Below the pieces are notes generated by a model. The model did not search any database. It was given only the letters and a program-made list of their open reading frames with translations, and had not been told where the DNA came from. Source: Clostridia bacterium (GTDB taxonomy: Bacteria > Bacillota > Clostridia > Oscillospirales > CAG-272). Taken from it: a stretch of DNA of 56,025 nt. The position numbers were made by a program, and so were the translations under genes. The DNA is taken from assembly GCA_017625935.1 (NCBI GenBank), contig JAGALA010000003.1, positions 1 through 56,025 of the forward strand, in the 5' to 3' direction. This document shows, one piece after another, positions 48,260 to 55,874 of this stretch. Each line of letters starts with the position of its first letter. Positions within the stretch are counted from its first letter, which is position 1.

Positions 48260-49228
48260 TCAAGCCCAGCGCATGCCTGTCGGCTTTTCTTCCTTGATCA
48301 TAACCTTATCAAGGAATTCAACTGCCTTCTTAAGACCCTCATCGATTGTCATTAAGCTATCCTCGTGCTCGATTGAAAGCACCTTATCGTAGCCACAGAG
48401 GCGGAGGTTAGAAACAAATGCTCTCCAAAATTCCTCGTTGTTGCCGTAGCCAACTGTGCGGAAGATCCAAGAACGGTGAATTTCGTCACCGTAGTGCTTT
48501 GTATCAAGAACACCGTTTACGGCTGTATTGTACTTATCAACCTTGGTGTCCTTTGCGTGCACGTGATAAATTGCGCCCTCAAGGGCTCTGATTGCCATAA
48601 CGGGGTCGATGCCTTGCCAAATCAAGTGTGACGGGTCAAGGTTAGCACCAATTACATCGCCTACTGCCGCGCGGAGCTTCAAGAGTGTTTCAGGATTGTA
48701 AACACAGAAGCCCGGGTGCATTTCAAGTGCGATTTTTGTTACACCGTGTGCTTTTGCAAACGCGGTTGCTTCCTTCCAATAAGGAATCATAACGTCATTC
48801 CATTGATAGTTGAGTGTTTCAAGGAAGTCGTCGGGCCAAGGGCAAGTAACCCAAGACGGAAGCTTTGCATCGGGGTCTGAGCCGGGGCAGCCCGAGAATG
48901 TGATAATTGTATCAATTCCAAGCTTTTCAGCCAAGAGAATTGTGTTTCTCATATCCTTGTCAAACGCACTTGCAATTTCCTTGTTTGGATGCACGGGGTT
49001 GCCGTGTGTTGCAAGAGCGCAGATTTCAACGTCGTATTTTTTAAACGTCGCCTTGAACTCCTCAAGAGCCTTCTCGTCAGCGAGCAGCTTTTCGGGGTCG
49101 CAGTGATCCTTGCCCGGATATCCGCCCGCACCGATTTCAACAGAATGAACGCCGAGTGAGGAAATAATTTTAAGCGCCTCGTCAAGCGATTTTGAGCCGT
49201 AGAGGTTTGCTAAAACACTTAATTTCAT
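48260..49228 (-). CDS. Sugar phosphate isomerase/epimerase-like TIM barrel protein
   Basis: 322 residues, cytoplasmic. AP endonuclease family 2/xylose-isomerase-like barrel: strands VHSVEIGAGGY, VEICALATHGN, KIALEMHPGF, GANLDPSHL, YHVHAKDTK and KVLSIEHED place the expected Glu/Asp/His metal ligands (EMHPGF, DPSHL, HVHAKD, EHED). It probably isomerises or epimerises an unusual sugar. It follows the Gfo/Idh oxidoreductase gene in the same direction, a very common pairing in inositol-like or keto-sugar catabolism. The 131-bp gap between them contains a family A repeat. Substrate not determinable. Confidence 0.88.
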   Translation of the reverse strand: MKLSVLANLYGSKSLDEALKIISSLGVHSVEIGAGGYPGKDHCDPEKLLADEKALEEFKATFKKYDVEICALATHGNPVHPNKEIASAFDKDMRNTILLAEKLGIDTIITFSGCPGSDPDAKLPSWVTCPWPDDFLETLNYQWNDVMIPYWKEATAFAKAHGVTKIALEMHPGFCVYNPETLLKLRAAVGDVIGANLDPSHLIWQGIDPVMAIRALEGAIYHVHAKDTKVDKYNTAVNGVLDTKHYGDEIHRSWIFRTVGYGNNEEFWRAFVSNLRLCGYDKVLSIEHEDSLMTIDEGLKKAVEFLDKVMIKEEKPTGMRWA

Positions 49229-49326
49229 ATTTTTTCTCCTTTGCCCTTTGGGGCTTTTTAATTTTCGGGCAATTTTTTAAAATTGCCCGAATTTATTTGT
49301 ATGGAACGGTTTTTTTCCCGCTTGCT

Positions 49327-49354
49327 TGTAGGGGATGGCGTCCTCGACATCCCG
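49327..49354 (+). repeat. Dispersed 28-bp palindromic repeat, family A
   Basis: TGTAGGGGATGGCG followed by TCCTCGACATCCCG; one base differs from the copy at 38968-38995 (opposite strand). Here it lies between two co-directional genes. Confidence 0.75.
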
Positions 49355-49359
49355 TTTTC

Positions 49360-50448
49360 TTAGTTAAAGTAATACGGCTTACCTGTCTTTGCAGACTCGT
49401 AAATACCCTCAAGAATTTGAGTTACGCAATATGCTTGCTCGGGAAGAACGGTTGGCTGTGTGCCGTTGATAACCGCCTCGATCCATTGCTTTGCCTCTTG
49501 TGCGCCCGGGTTATATGAGCCTGCATCGTAGAATGCAACACCCTTACCGTCGAGGTTTGGTCTTGTTTCGTACATTTGGTTGTGCTTAACGCCGTTGATT
49601 TCAAGAACACCCTGGTCAACCATCTTAGCGCCTGCCTTTGTACCGCAAATTGTTGTGCAAGCCTCTTTAGTTTCTGTCATATTGATAGCCCAAGAGGACT
49701 CAAGCACGATTGTTGCGCCGTTTTCCATAACGATAAAGCCGAATGCGCTGTCCTCAACGGTAAATTCCTCAGGCTTCCACTGACCGAATACGTTAGCGGA
49801 TTCCTTTTGGTCGTTGAGCTTGTGGTATGTAGTACCAACGCAGTACTTTGGCTTATAGTTGTTCATTGTCCAAAGAGTTAAGTCAAGTGCGTGTGTTCCA
49901 ATATCGATAAGCGGACCGCCGCCCTGCTCGTACTCGTTAATAAACACGCCCCATGTTGGAACTGCTCTGCGTCTTAAAGCAGTTGCCTTTGCATAGTAAA
50001 TATCTCCGAAAACGCCGTCCTCTGCTTCTTTCTTTAAGTAGATAGCGTCCTTTCTTTGTCTGTTTTGGTAGCCGATTGTGAGCATTTTGCCTGTTCTGTT
50101 AGCGGCATCAACCATCTTCTTTGCTTCCTCGGCGTTGATAGCCATTGGCTTTTCGCACATAACGTGCTTGCCTGCCTCAAGCGCATCTACTGTGATGAAG
50201 CTGTGGCTTCTGTTAGGGGTGCAAACGTGAACAACGTCAATTGTTTCGTCCTTCAAAAGCTCCTTGTAGTCTGTGTAGATCTTTGCGCCCTCGCAGCCGT
50301 ATTTCTTTGCGGCATCAATTGCTCTTTCCTCAATAATGTCACAGAAAGCAACCATTTCTGCTTCCTTAACAGTCTTGAGCGACGGCATATGCTTGCCATT
50401 TGCGATACCACCGCAACCGATGATACCAATTCTTACTTTCTTTTCCAT
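49360..50448 (-). CDS. Gfo/Idh/MocA-family oxidoreductase
   Basis: 362 residues. N-terminal Rossmann fold with RIGIIGCGGIANGKHMPSL (dinucleotide loop GCGGIA), then the family signature EKPMAIN at about 98-104 and the C-terminal domain with GGGPLIDIGTHALDLTLW, where His and Asp near DIGTHALD are the catalytic positions. NAD(P)-dependent oxidation or reduction of a sugar or cyclitol. Co-transcribed with the isomerase-like gene downstream; the promoter is at 50486-50514. No regulator is adjacent. Confidence 0.92.
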   Translation of the reverse strand: MEKKVRIGIIGCGGIANGKHMPSLKTVKEAEMVAFCDIIEERAIDAAKKYGCEGAKIYTDYKELLKDETIDVVHVCTPNRSHSFITVDALEAGKHVMCEKPMAINAEEAKKMVDAANRTGKMLTIGYQNRQRKDAIYLKKEAEDGVFGDIYYAKATALRRRAVPTWGVFINEYEQGGGPLIDIGTHALDLTLWTMNNYKPKYCVGTTYHKLNDQKESANVFGQWKPEEFTVEDSAFGFIVMENGATIVLESSWAINMTETKEACTTICGTKAGAKMVDQGVLEINGVKHNQMYETRPNLDGKGVAFYDAGSYNPGAQEAKQWIEAVINGTQPTVLPEQAYCVTQILEGIYESAKTGKPYYFN

Positions 50449-50485
50449 AATTTATTCCTCCGAACAAATAATAATAATTAACCAA

Positions 50486-50514
50486 AGTATACCATATAAT
50501 ATTAAAACTTTCAA
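50486..50514 (-). promoter_or_regulatory. Promoter of the oxidoreductase-isomerase operon
   Basis: Minus strand TTGAAA (50514-50509), 17-bp spacer, TATACT (50491-50486). Confidence 0.65.
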
Positions 50515-50544
50515 GCATTTATTGATGTTTTTTTATCATTTTCA

Positions 50545-51027
50545 CTAAATTTTTCCGTGTGAGGAAACAAGCACTCCGCCGCTTGTGTTGATAATGCCGT
50601 AGCTTGCGCCCATTCCGACAGAACCCGGGTTAAAAAGGTGAATTCTTTTCTCGCCCACGTACTCCTGAGTGTCGAGTGGAATGTGGGTGTGACCGAAGAA
50701 AACTGCGTCGACCTCAAGCTCACGCGCACGGTATAGTATTGTGCCGTAGCCGTATTTTACGTTATACTTATGACCGTGAGTTATCAGAACGCGCACGCCG
50801 TCCAAATCAAGCACGCACTCGTCCCTTTCCGAGTCACAGAAAAAGGTATCGCAGTTGCCTCTTACCGAAACGAATGGAACGCTTGGAAATTTTTCCCGAG
50901 CGTAGTCAATATCCTTAAGTCCGTCACCTAAAAAAACGGCAAAATCGCACACTCCCCCGTGTATTTTGAGTGCTTCAACGATATTTTTGGCACGTCCGTG
51001 CGAATCTGAAAAAACAAGAATTTTCAT
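50545..51027 (-). CDS. yfcE: YfcE/MJ0936-type metallophosphoesterase
   Basis: 160 residues. Calcineurin-like fold with all metal motifs: FSDSHG (Asp7, His9), FLGDG, VRGNCD (Asn/Asp), ITHGH and GHTH. Acts as a small phosphodiesterase on artificial substrates in relatives; the physiological substrate is unknown. RBS AGGAGGGG. Divergent from the small-gene cluster at 51115. Confidence 0.9.
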   Translation of the reverse strand: MKILVFSDSHGRAKNIVEALKIHGGVCDFAVFLGDGLKDIDYAREKFPSVPFVSVRGNCDTFFCDSERDECVLDLDGVRVLITHGHKYNVKYGYGTILYRARELEVDAVFFGHTHIPLDTQEYVGEKRIHLFNPGSVGMGASYGIINTSGGVLVSSHGKI

Positions 51028-51064
51028 TTTAGAGCTTCCCCTCCTGTGTCAATCTTCAATATTT

Positions 51065-51093
51065 ATCATATCATAGTAGTAGCTTTTTTGCAA
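51065..51093 (-). promoter_or_regulatory. Promoter of the phosphoesterase gene
   Basis: Minus strand TTGCAA (51093-51088), 17-bp spacer, TATGAT (51070-51065). Confidence 0.55.
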
Positions 51094-51114
51094 AGATTTT
51101 TTAAGGAGTTTTTT

Positions 51115-51339
51115 ATGAAAATTGACAAAAACACCATCGACAAGGTATTAAAAATGAACGATGACCAGCTTTGGCGCGTTATTCAGTACGTGGCGAAGAA
51201 AAGCGGTCAGAGCGAGCTCGCCTCGGTGCAAAGGCCGAGCGATATGTCAAAAATCCGCACAACGCTTGCTTCCCTTACCGACTCCGAGATTGAAAATGCA
51301 ATAAAATTAATGAAGGAGAGAAAGAATGAGCGAAAATAA
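51115..51339 (+). CDS. Small conserved-looking helical protein
   Basis: 74 residues from ATG 51115 (TTAAGGAG upstream; the frame is open further but lacks a site). It is rich in charged helices: MKIDKNTIDKVLKMNDDQLW...IRTTLASLTDSEIENAIKLMKERKNERK. No membrane segment. It overlaps the next gene by 14 bases, so the two are translationally coupled. First of three same-strand genes of unknown function. Similar short helical proteins occur in clostridial genomes next to proteins with a hydrophobic C-terminal helix; function unknown. Confidence 0.6.
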   Translation: MKIDKNTIDKVLKMNDDQLWRVIQYVAKKSGQSELASVQRPSDMSKIRTTLASLTDSEIENAIKLMKERKNERK

Positions 51340-51838
51340 TCTTTCAGATATCATTTCCTCACTTGCCGCAAATAAGGATTTTGCAAGTATGGTTGAGCGC
51401 GTGAAGGAAAGCGGTGATATATCGAGCATTTTTGGCGAAGTTGCTTCTCTTTTAGGTACGGACGGTGAAAACAGCGGCGCAAAGAGTGAAAACAGCGGAG
51501 CAAAGAGTGAAAACATCACGCAATCGGAAGACAGTCTGCAAGAAACAAGCACGGAAGATACAATAAATAATACGCAAGAGATTGGCGCTGAGAGTGAGGA
51601 CACGGATAGTGAGGCGCAAAAGGCGGGTGTGGTGCTTGGTAAAACAGGGGGTAAGGGTGACGAATTTGACACAGGCTCACTCCTTTCGGGGATTTTGCCG
51701 CTTTTTGCAAGGAGCATAACGGAAAATTCTGCCCTTTTGCTTGCGTTGAAGCCGTACCTTAGCAAGAAGCGGTGCGAGCTAATCGATAGCATAATTAAAA
51801 TTTCAAAGCTTGCAAGCATAGTGAGCTTAGCAAAATAG
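51326..51838 (+). CDS. Unknown protein with acidic linker and C-terminal helical motif
   Basis: 170 residues. N-terminal helix (SDIISSLAANKDFASMVERVKESG), a long Ser/Glu/Asp-rich disordered linker (about 48-115, with the near-repeat ENSGAKSENSGAKSEN), and a conserved-looking hydrophobic end LLLALKPYLSKKRCELIDSIIKISKLASI. The end pattern 'LKPYLS..R...ID..IK..KLA' appears to be the functional part. RBS GGAGAG lies within the previous gene. Belongs to the same trio. Function not recognised. Confidence 0.6.
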   Translation: MSENNLSDIISSLAANKDFASMVERVKESGDISSIFGEVASLLGTDGENSGAKSENSGAKSENITQSEDSLQETSTEDTINNTQEIGAESEDTDSEAQKAGVVLGKTGGKGDEFDTGSLLSGILPLFARSITENSALLLALKPYLSKKRCELIDSIIKISKLASIVSLAK

Positions 51839-51848
51839 CGAGGTAGAT

Positions 51849-52508
51849 ATGTTTACACGGTATAAGGGAACGGGGATTCCCGAAAATTACAGCGGTGTGC
51901 GCTTTCGAGAGGCGGCGCAACACACGGAAATGAAAACGCACAAGCCCTCACCGTCCTACACAAGCACAAAAACCTCGGTTTCTCCTATGTTCCGTCATGC
52001 GCAGCTCCAAAGAAATCAAGAAAAATACGAGGAAAACATCGCATACGGTGGCGAAAGCACTCCAAGCTATACAAATGAAGAAGCCCAAGAGACTGACTTT
52101 GTAAGAAAGGATATGCACGATAGCATTAGCTACAACCTTGACGAGAATTTGCGTAATGAATTTATGAATGATTCGCGCAATAATAAGATACGCGATGAAA
52201 GCGGAGATTTTTGCGATGAAAGCGGAGATTTTTGCGGTGAAAATATCAATTTTCGCGAGGGAGTGTACGAAAAACACCAAAAAACAGACAACACAGGCGT
52301 AGATAGGCGTGATGTGAGCGAAAGCAAAAAAGCCCGTGGAAGCACCGATTTGAAGGCGGAGCTTGGCGGACTTTTAGATAAGATTTTGAGTGGGATTAAA
52401 AGCGACGATTTTATTTTACTTGCAGTTATTTTCTTGCTTTTGGGTGGTGAAGGCGGCGCATCAAAAAGTGCGATTTTGCCGCTTGCGTTGCTTCTTTTAT
52501 ATTCTTAA
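51849..52508 (+). CDS. Unknown protein with hydrophobic C-terminus
   Basis: 219 residues. Residues 1-170 are polar and probably disordered (with an internal DESGDFC repeated two or three times); the end is LKAELGGLLDKILSGIKSDDFILLAVIFLLL and then a second hydrophobic stretch SAILPLALLLLYS. The 'DDFILLAVIFLLL' tail resembles small membrane-associated proteins common in Clostridia. It starts 10 bp after the previous gene (RBS GAGGT). Last of the trio; could be peripheral or membrane bound. Function unknown. Confidence 0.55.
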   Translation: MFTRYKGTGIPENYSGVRFREAAQHTEMKTHKPSPSYTSTKTSVSPMFRHAQLQRNQEKYEENIAYGGESTPSYTNEEAQETDFVRKDMHDSISYNLDENLRNEFMNDSRNNKIRDESGDFCDESGDFCGENINFREGVYEKHQKTDNTGVDRRDVSESKKARGSTDLKAELGGLLDKILSGIKSDDFILLAVIFLLLGGEGGASKSAILPLALLLLYS

Positions 52509-52509
52509 T

Positions 52510-53358
52510 TTATATGCTTACCTCACCGTCTGATACAGCATCATCTGATAGCGGTGGGTTAAAGGCGTTAAGAAGCTCGTAAAAGACCTTAAGCTGCTCG
52601 TCCTCCTTGGCGTAAACACGCGGTAGCTCGGGTGAGGCCTCCTTTATAACGTACTCAAATATAACAAGGTTGTCAACAATTCTTATTGTGCTTTTCATGT
52701 TATCCTCGCGGCAAAGCGCGCATAGATACGCCAGCTTTGATTCAAGCCTTGGATTTTTAGCAAGATACTCACGGCTTCCTATCACATTTTGATTTGTAAG
52801 TGTCTTGAAGGTAAGGATGAGGCAGGCGCCTTGCTTCGAGATTGAAATCTCGACAGGTGAAGAAAAATCAAGGTTTACTGTTGATGAAACGGTTGCAACA
52901 ATTACTGCAATAAGCGGGTAAATATAGACACTGTGTGCGGTGTTTTTGTAATTTTTGCTATTTATTTGCTTATACGCAAATCTTGTATCACTTGCAAGCC
53001 TTTCCAAAATTTCCTTGAGAAAATCATCCGCTTTTATTGCTCTTACATCTCTTTTATTCAGGATTTTTCCAAGTGTTTTGAAAATGGTTTGTCCGTTTTC
53101 AAGCTCCTCTTTGCTTCTTATCGATTCAAGCTCCCTGTATTCTCTTTCGACCACGCCGTTTTTTAGGTAAGTAGTCTCAATTACATCCACAGGGTGCGGC
53201 AAATTCATCCTTACAAGCTCAATGCTCAATATTTTTCTTGCGCTGAAATCATAAGTCTGCTCTACGTAACCCTCTGTTGCAAGCTGACTTCTATGGGTGA
53301 GCTTGTGACCGTACATAGTGCTTCCCTGTGATTCCTTTTCTCTTTTTACGATTTTCAT
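52510..53358 (-). CDS. Hypothetical protein, 282 residues
   Basis: No signal peptide. Mostly soluble; one weakly hydrophobic stretch (VYIYPLIAVIVATVSSTVNLDF, about 145-166) could be a strand pair rather than a helix. The N-terminus is charged (KREKESQGSTMYGHKLTHRSQ), and the remainder alternates strands and helices with no motif I recognise. RBS AAGGACAG 11 bases upstream. Convergent with the trio before it (one-base gap) and divergent from hprK. Confidence 0.6.
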   Translation of the reverse strand: MKIVKREKESQGSTMYGHKLTHRSQLATEGYVEQTYDFSARKILSIELVRMNLPHPVDVIETTYLKNGVVEREYRELESIRSKEELENGQTIFKTLGKILNKRDVRAIKADDFLKEILERLASDTRFAYKQINSKNYKNTAHSVYIYPLIAVIVATVSSTVNLDFSSPVEISISKQGACLILTFKTLTNQNVIGSREYLAKNPRLESKLAYLCALCREDNMKSTIRIVDNLVIFEYVIKEASPELPRVYAKEDEQLKVFYELLNAFNPPLSDDAVSDGEVSI

Positions 53359-53377
53359 ACTATTTTACTGTCCTTTA

Positions 53378-53406
53378 TTGCTTTTTTGCGTTCTTTATGA
53401 TAAAAT
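53378..53406 (+). promoter_or_regulatory. Promoter of hprK
   Basis: TTGCTT (53378-53383), 17-bp spacer, TAAAAT (53401-53406); ATG at 53439 with AGGAGAG. Confidence 0.6.
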
Positions 53407-53438
53407 AAATTTATAGTATTGATGAACAGGAGAGCAAT

Positions 53439-54374
53439 ATGGAATCTACCACATCACAAAGAACGGTTTTACTTTCTAAAATTATTAAAAGTTTTAATCT
53501 TGAAACGATATACGCGCCCGAAAATATTGAATCGGTTGAGCTGACGCGTGCGGAAATCCACCGCCCTGCGTTACCGCTTACAGGATTTTTTGACTATTTC
53601 GATCCGTTAAGAATGCAAATTATCGGTCTTGCGGAGCACGTTTATCTCTCTAAGCTTGAGCCGAGCGTGCGCTACGAAAGAATTCGCGAGCTTATGAGTA
53701 GAAAGCCTGTTTGCATCGTGATTGCAAGAGATATTGAGCCGTTTGAGGAAATGGTTGATATGGCAAAAGAGTTTTCAATTCCTTTTTTGAGAACAAAAAC
53801 CACCACAAACAGCTTTGTTTCAAACATTATTTCAACCTTGAACGTTGAGCTTGCACCTACAATCACGCGACACGGCGTTTTGGTTGAGGTTTACGGCGAG
53901 GGTGTTTTGATTCTCGGTGATAGCGGAATCGGTAAGAGCGAAACAGCTATTGAGCTTATCAAAAGAGGTCACCGTTTAATTGCGGACGATGCGGTTGAAA
54001 TAAGTAAGGTTTCCGACAAAACGCTCGTTGGACGCGCGCCCGAGATTATTAAGCATTATTCAGAGCTTCGCGGCATCGGTATCGTTGATATTCGCCGTAT
54101 TTTCGGTATGGGCTCGGTAAAGGAAACGGAGAAAATTCAGCTTGTTGTCAAGCTTGAGCATTGGATTGAGGGCAAGGCGTACGACCGTATGGGACTTGAC
54201 AACGAAACCATAACAATCCTTGGAATTGACGTGCCTGCTATAACAATTCCCGTCAGCCCGGGACGAAACCTTTCTGTCGTGCTTGAAATTGCCGCGATGA
54301 ACTCCCGTCTTAAAAGAATGGGCTACAACACCGCGGAGGAATTTAACAAGCGCCTTGAGGAAATGTACAAATAA
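53439..54374 (+). CDS. hprK: HPr kinase/phosphorylase
   Basis: 311 residues. N-terminal DRTGG-like domain (1-130), then the C-terminal kinase domain with HGVLVEVYGEGVLILGDSGIGKSETAIELIKRGHRLIADDAVEI: P-loop GDSGIGKS at 160-167 and the catalytic Asp pair soon after (DD). ELRGIGIVDIRRIFGMGSV is the family signature. Phosphorylates and dephosphorylates Ser46 of HPr and so drives CcpA-dependent catabolite control, relevant to the fructan locus in the same genome. Monocistronic here; relatives often have lgt or murB nearby. Confidence 0.96.
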   Translation: MESTTSQRTVLLSKIIKSFNLETIYAPENIESVELTRAEIHRPALPLTGFFDYFDPLRMQIIGLAEHVYLSKLEPSVRYERIRELMSRKPVCIVIARDIEPFEEMVDMAKEFSIPFLRTKTTTNSFVSNIISTLNVELAPTITRHGVLVEVYGEGVLILGDSGIGKSETAIELIKRGHRLIADDAVEISKVSDKTLVGRAPEIIKHYSELRGIGIVDIRRIFGMGSVKETEKIQLVVKLEHWIEGKAYDRMGLDNETITILGIDVPAITIPVSPGRNLSVVLEIAAMNSRLKRMGYNTAEEFNKRLEEMYK

Positions 54375-54396
54375 TATTTTACTACTTAAAATGAGG

Positions 54397-54600
54397 GGAC
54401 ACATTAAGGCACAACCTTAAACGAGAACCCCAAACCTCATACTTCGGTTTGAGGACCCCTAAAACCACAAAAGGATAAAAACTACCTATATTCGTTATCG
54501 TTTGAAAAATAAGGTTGAAAAGCTACGCTTTTCTTCGTTATTGCGGTTTATTATCGCCGATTTTTGCTCTACCGTACACAAGTACGCCCACGAGCGAACC
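54397..54600 (+). repeat. Dispersed repeat, family C, long copy 1
   Basis: Starts GACACATTAAGGCACAA and, after an insert of about 45 bases, continues with CCACAAAAGGA-AAAAACT, TATCGTTTGAAAAATAAGG, GAAAAGCTACGCTTTTC, TTTATTATCGCCGATTTTTG and CCGTACACAAGTACGCC. The second part matches 55905-56025 almost base for base. It contains short hairpins (GAAAAGC-TAC-GCTTTTC). No ORF. Confidence 0.8.
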
Positions 54601-54635
54601 CCCTAACCTCATACTTCGGTTTGGGGAACCCCTCG
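54425..54635. repeat. Paired ACCTCATACTTCGGTTTG hairpins inside family C copy 1
   Basis: CCCCAAACCTCATACTTCGGTTTGAGG (54428-54454) and CCCCCTAACCTCATACTTCGGTTTGGGG (54599-54627) are two copies of the same hairpin (CCAAACC.../GGTTTGG). The first interrupts the family C block relative to its copy at 55875. Confidence 0.6.
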
Positions 54636-54797
54636 GCTTAAAAATCGACGATTTCTGCTCTTAATCTGTCAACCCCCGAGCCCTTTTGGGGCGTCTCATA
54701 AGAATGAAAAGCAGAATTTCGCGAATGAAATTCTGCTTTTTGCCGTCATTTAGACGAAGCCTATTGATTTTTCTGGATTCTTAATGAGCCAGCCCCT
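54636..54797. other. Gap between hprK and the XRE gene
   Basis: No gene. It holds AAAATCGACGATTT and GACAACCCCCG-type short repeats and the terminator at 54707-54741; the rest looks like repeat debris. Confidence 0.4.
54707..54741. terminator. Bidirectional terminator
   Basis: AAAAGCAGAATTTC (54707-54720), 6-base loop, GAAATTCTGCTTTT (54727-54740). Confidence 0.75.
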
Positions 54798-55025
54798 TTA
54801 GTCTTTTTTAGGGGGAACAAATTCCAAAAGATCTGAAAGCTCACATTCGAGCACGGTGCAAAGGCGCGAAAGCACATCCGTATCAAGTCGCGTAATTTTG
54901 TTGTTGCAGTAGTTGTTGATTTGTGTTCTTTCCATTTCAGCTCTATGGCTTAGTTTGTTTTTGCTAAGCCCCTTCTTTTCTAATAGCTCTTTCAACTTTA
55001 TGTTTATATGACCGTACTTTTCCAT
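54798..55025 (-). CDS. XRE-family small HTH regulator
   Basis: 75 residues from ATG 55025; the frame upstream to 55142 is open but AT-rich and crosses a palindrome. Consists of one Cro/C1-type helix-turn-helix: INIKLKELLEKKGLSKNKLSHRAEMERTQINNYCNNKITRLDTDVLSRLCTVLECELSDLLE. No effector domain. Ribosome site weak (GGTGG). Divergent from the toxin-antitoxin operon, with a 15-bp-arm palindrome between them. Possibly a cryptic phage-type repressor or a regulator of the neighbouring pair. Confidence 0.8.
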   Translation of the reverse strand: MEKYGHINIKLKELLEKKGLSKNKLSHRAEMERTQINNYCNNKITRLDTDVLSRLCTVLECELSDLLEFVPPKKD

Positions 55026-55092
55026 AAAATTCACCACCGTGTATATTCTATAAGTACAGTATAAAGAAGTTATGTAGAAAATATAAGTTCTA

Positions 55093-55126
55093 ATAATTTC
55101 CGTGTAAAAAGTTACACGGAAATTAT
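55093..55126. promoter_or_regulatory. Perfect 15-bp inverted repeat upstream of the XRE gene
   Basis: ATAATTTCCGTGTAA (55093-55107), AAAG, TTACACGGAAATTAT (55112-55126). No U run. It sits in the region where the XRE gene's promoter should be, so it may be its operator, or a hairpin in its leader. Confidence 0.6.
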
Positions 55127-55163
55127 CCATGTTTTCAATCAAGAGAAAACTAAATCATTGATG

Positions 55164-55177
55164 TTTTGTGATACAAT
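55164..55177. promoter_or_regulatory. Antitoxin operator candidate 1
   Basis: TTTTGTGATACAAT, with TTGT/ACAA arms. An identical copy is at 55205. Confidence 0.6.
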
Positions 55178-55189
55178 ATGCAAAAATTA

Positions 55190-55218
55190 TTGACAAATTG
55201 CATATTTTGTGATACAAT
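55190..55218 (+). promoter_or_regulatory. Promoter of the toxin-antitoxin operon with operator candidate 2
   Basis: TTGACA (55190-55195), 17-bp spacer, TACAAT (55213-55218). The second copy of TTTTGTGATACAAT (55205-55218) covers the -10. ATGCAA (55178-55183)/TTGCAT (55198-55203) adds an inverted pair across the -35. Confidence 0.7.
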
Positions 55219-55246
55219 GATTATACTAATAACGGAGGTGAATATT

Positions 55247-55522
55247 ATGGCTAACACAACAACCGTTCATACCAGAATGGATGCAGCTCTTAAAGAAAAC
55301 GTTGACGTTATCTTAGCTCAGCTCGGACTAACTTCATCCGATGCAATAAAGCTTTTTTATAAGCAAATTGAGTTAAACGGTGGCTTGCCCTTTGAGCTTA
55401 AGCTTCCTGACAAGGTTCTTGCAGAAAAAAAGCTTATGGAAGAGCTTATGCTCGGAGAAAAGTCAGGAGAGGAGCAAGGATGGCTTGACTTGAACGAAAG
55501 CAAAGCACGTCTTGGGTTATAA
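55247..55522 (+). CDS. RelB/DinJ-family antitoxin
   Basis: 91 residues from ATG 55247 (GGAGGTGA upstream). The N-terminal ribbon-helix-helix (TTTVHTRMDAALKENVDVILAQLGLTSSDAIKLFYKQIELNGGLPFEL) binds DNA as a dimer; the C-terminal part would wrap the toxin. Typical length and motif (LGLTxSDAIxLFxxQI). It ends six bases before the toxin gene and most likely represses its own operon through the repeated TTGTGATACAA sites. Confidence 0.9.
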   Translation: MANTTTVHTRMDAALKENVDVILAQLGLTSSDAIKLFYKQIELNGGLPFELKLPDKVLAEKKLMEELMLGEKSGEEQGWLDLNESKARLGL

Positions 55523-55528
55523 GTCTTT

Positions 55529-55840
55529 ATGAATTACAAGCTTCGTATTTCAGAGCAGGCACAAAAAGATATTGAATCTATATATAATTATGTCTTAAAG
55601 GATGGGGTTACTATTGCGAAAAAACAAGCTAACCTAATATATTCTACACTTGAAAAGCTTGAGCTGTTTCCTGAAATGGGCGCAAATCTTTCCACCTATA
55701 CTATTGAAAAAAACGATTATAAATTTCTTTCTATCAAGAAAACATATATTGCATTTTACAAAATAGTAGGCGACGAGGTACGCGTGGTTCGTGTTTTCAG
55801 AGGCGAGCAGGATTATCTTCGTCAGCTTGATATCAAGTAG
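55529..55840 (+). CDS. ParE/RelE-superfamily toxin
   Basis: 103 residues. N-terminal helix pair YKLRISEQAQKDIESIYNYVLKDG, then the beta-sheet YKFLSIKKTYIAFYKIVGDEVRVVRVFRGEQDY. Family members cleave ribosome-bound mRNA (RelE) or poison gyrase (ParE). The usual RelE catalytic residues cannot be assigned with certainty, and the C-terminal RVVRVFRGEQDY is of ParE type. Partner of the antitoxin directly upstream. RBS is weak, as common for coupled toxins. Confidence 0.88.
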   Translation: MNYKLRISEQAQKDIESIYNYVLKDGVTIAKKQANLIYSTLEKLELFPEMGANLSTYTIEKNDYKFLSIKKTYIAFYKIVGDEVRVVRVFRGEQDYLRQLDIK

Positions 55841-55874
55841 TTTCACCAATAAAAAAACAACTAATTAAAAGGGG

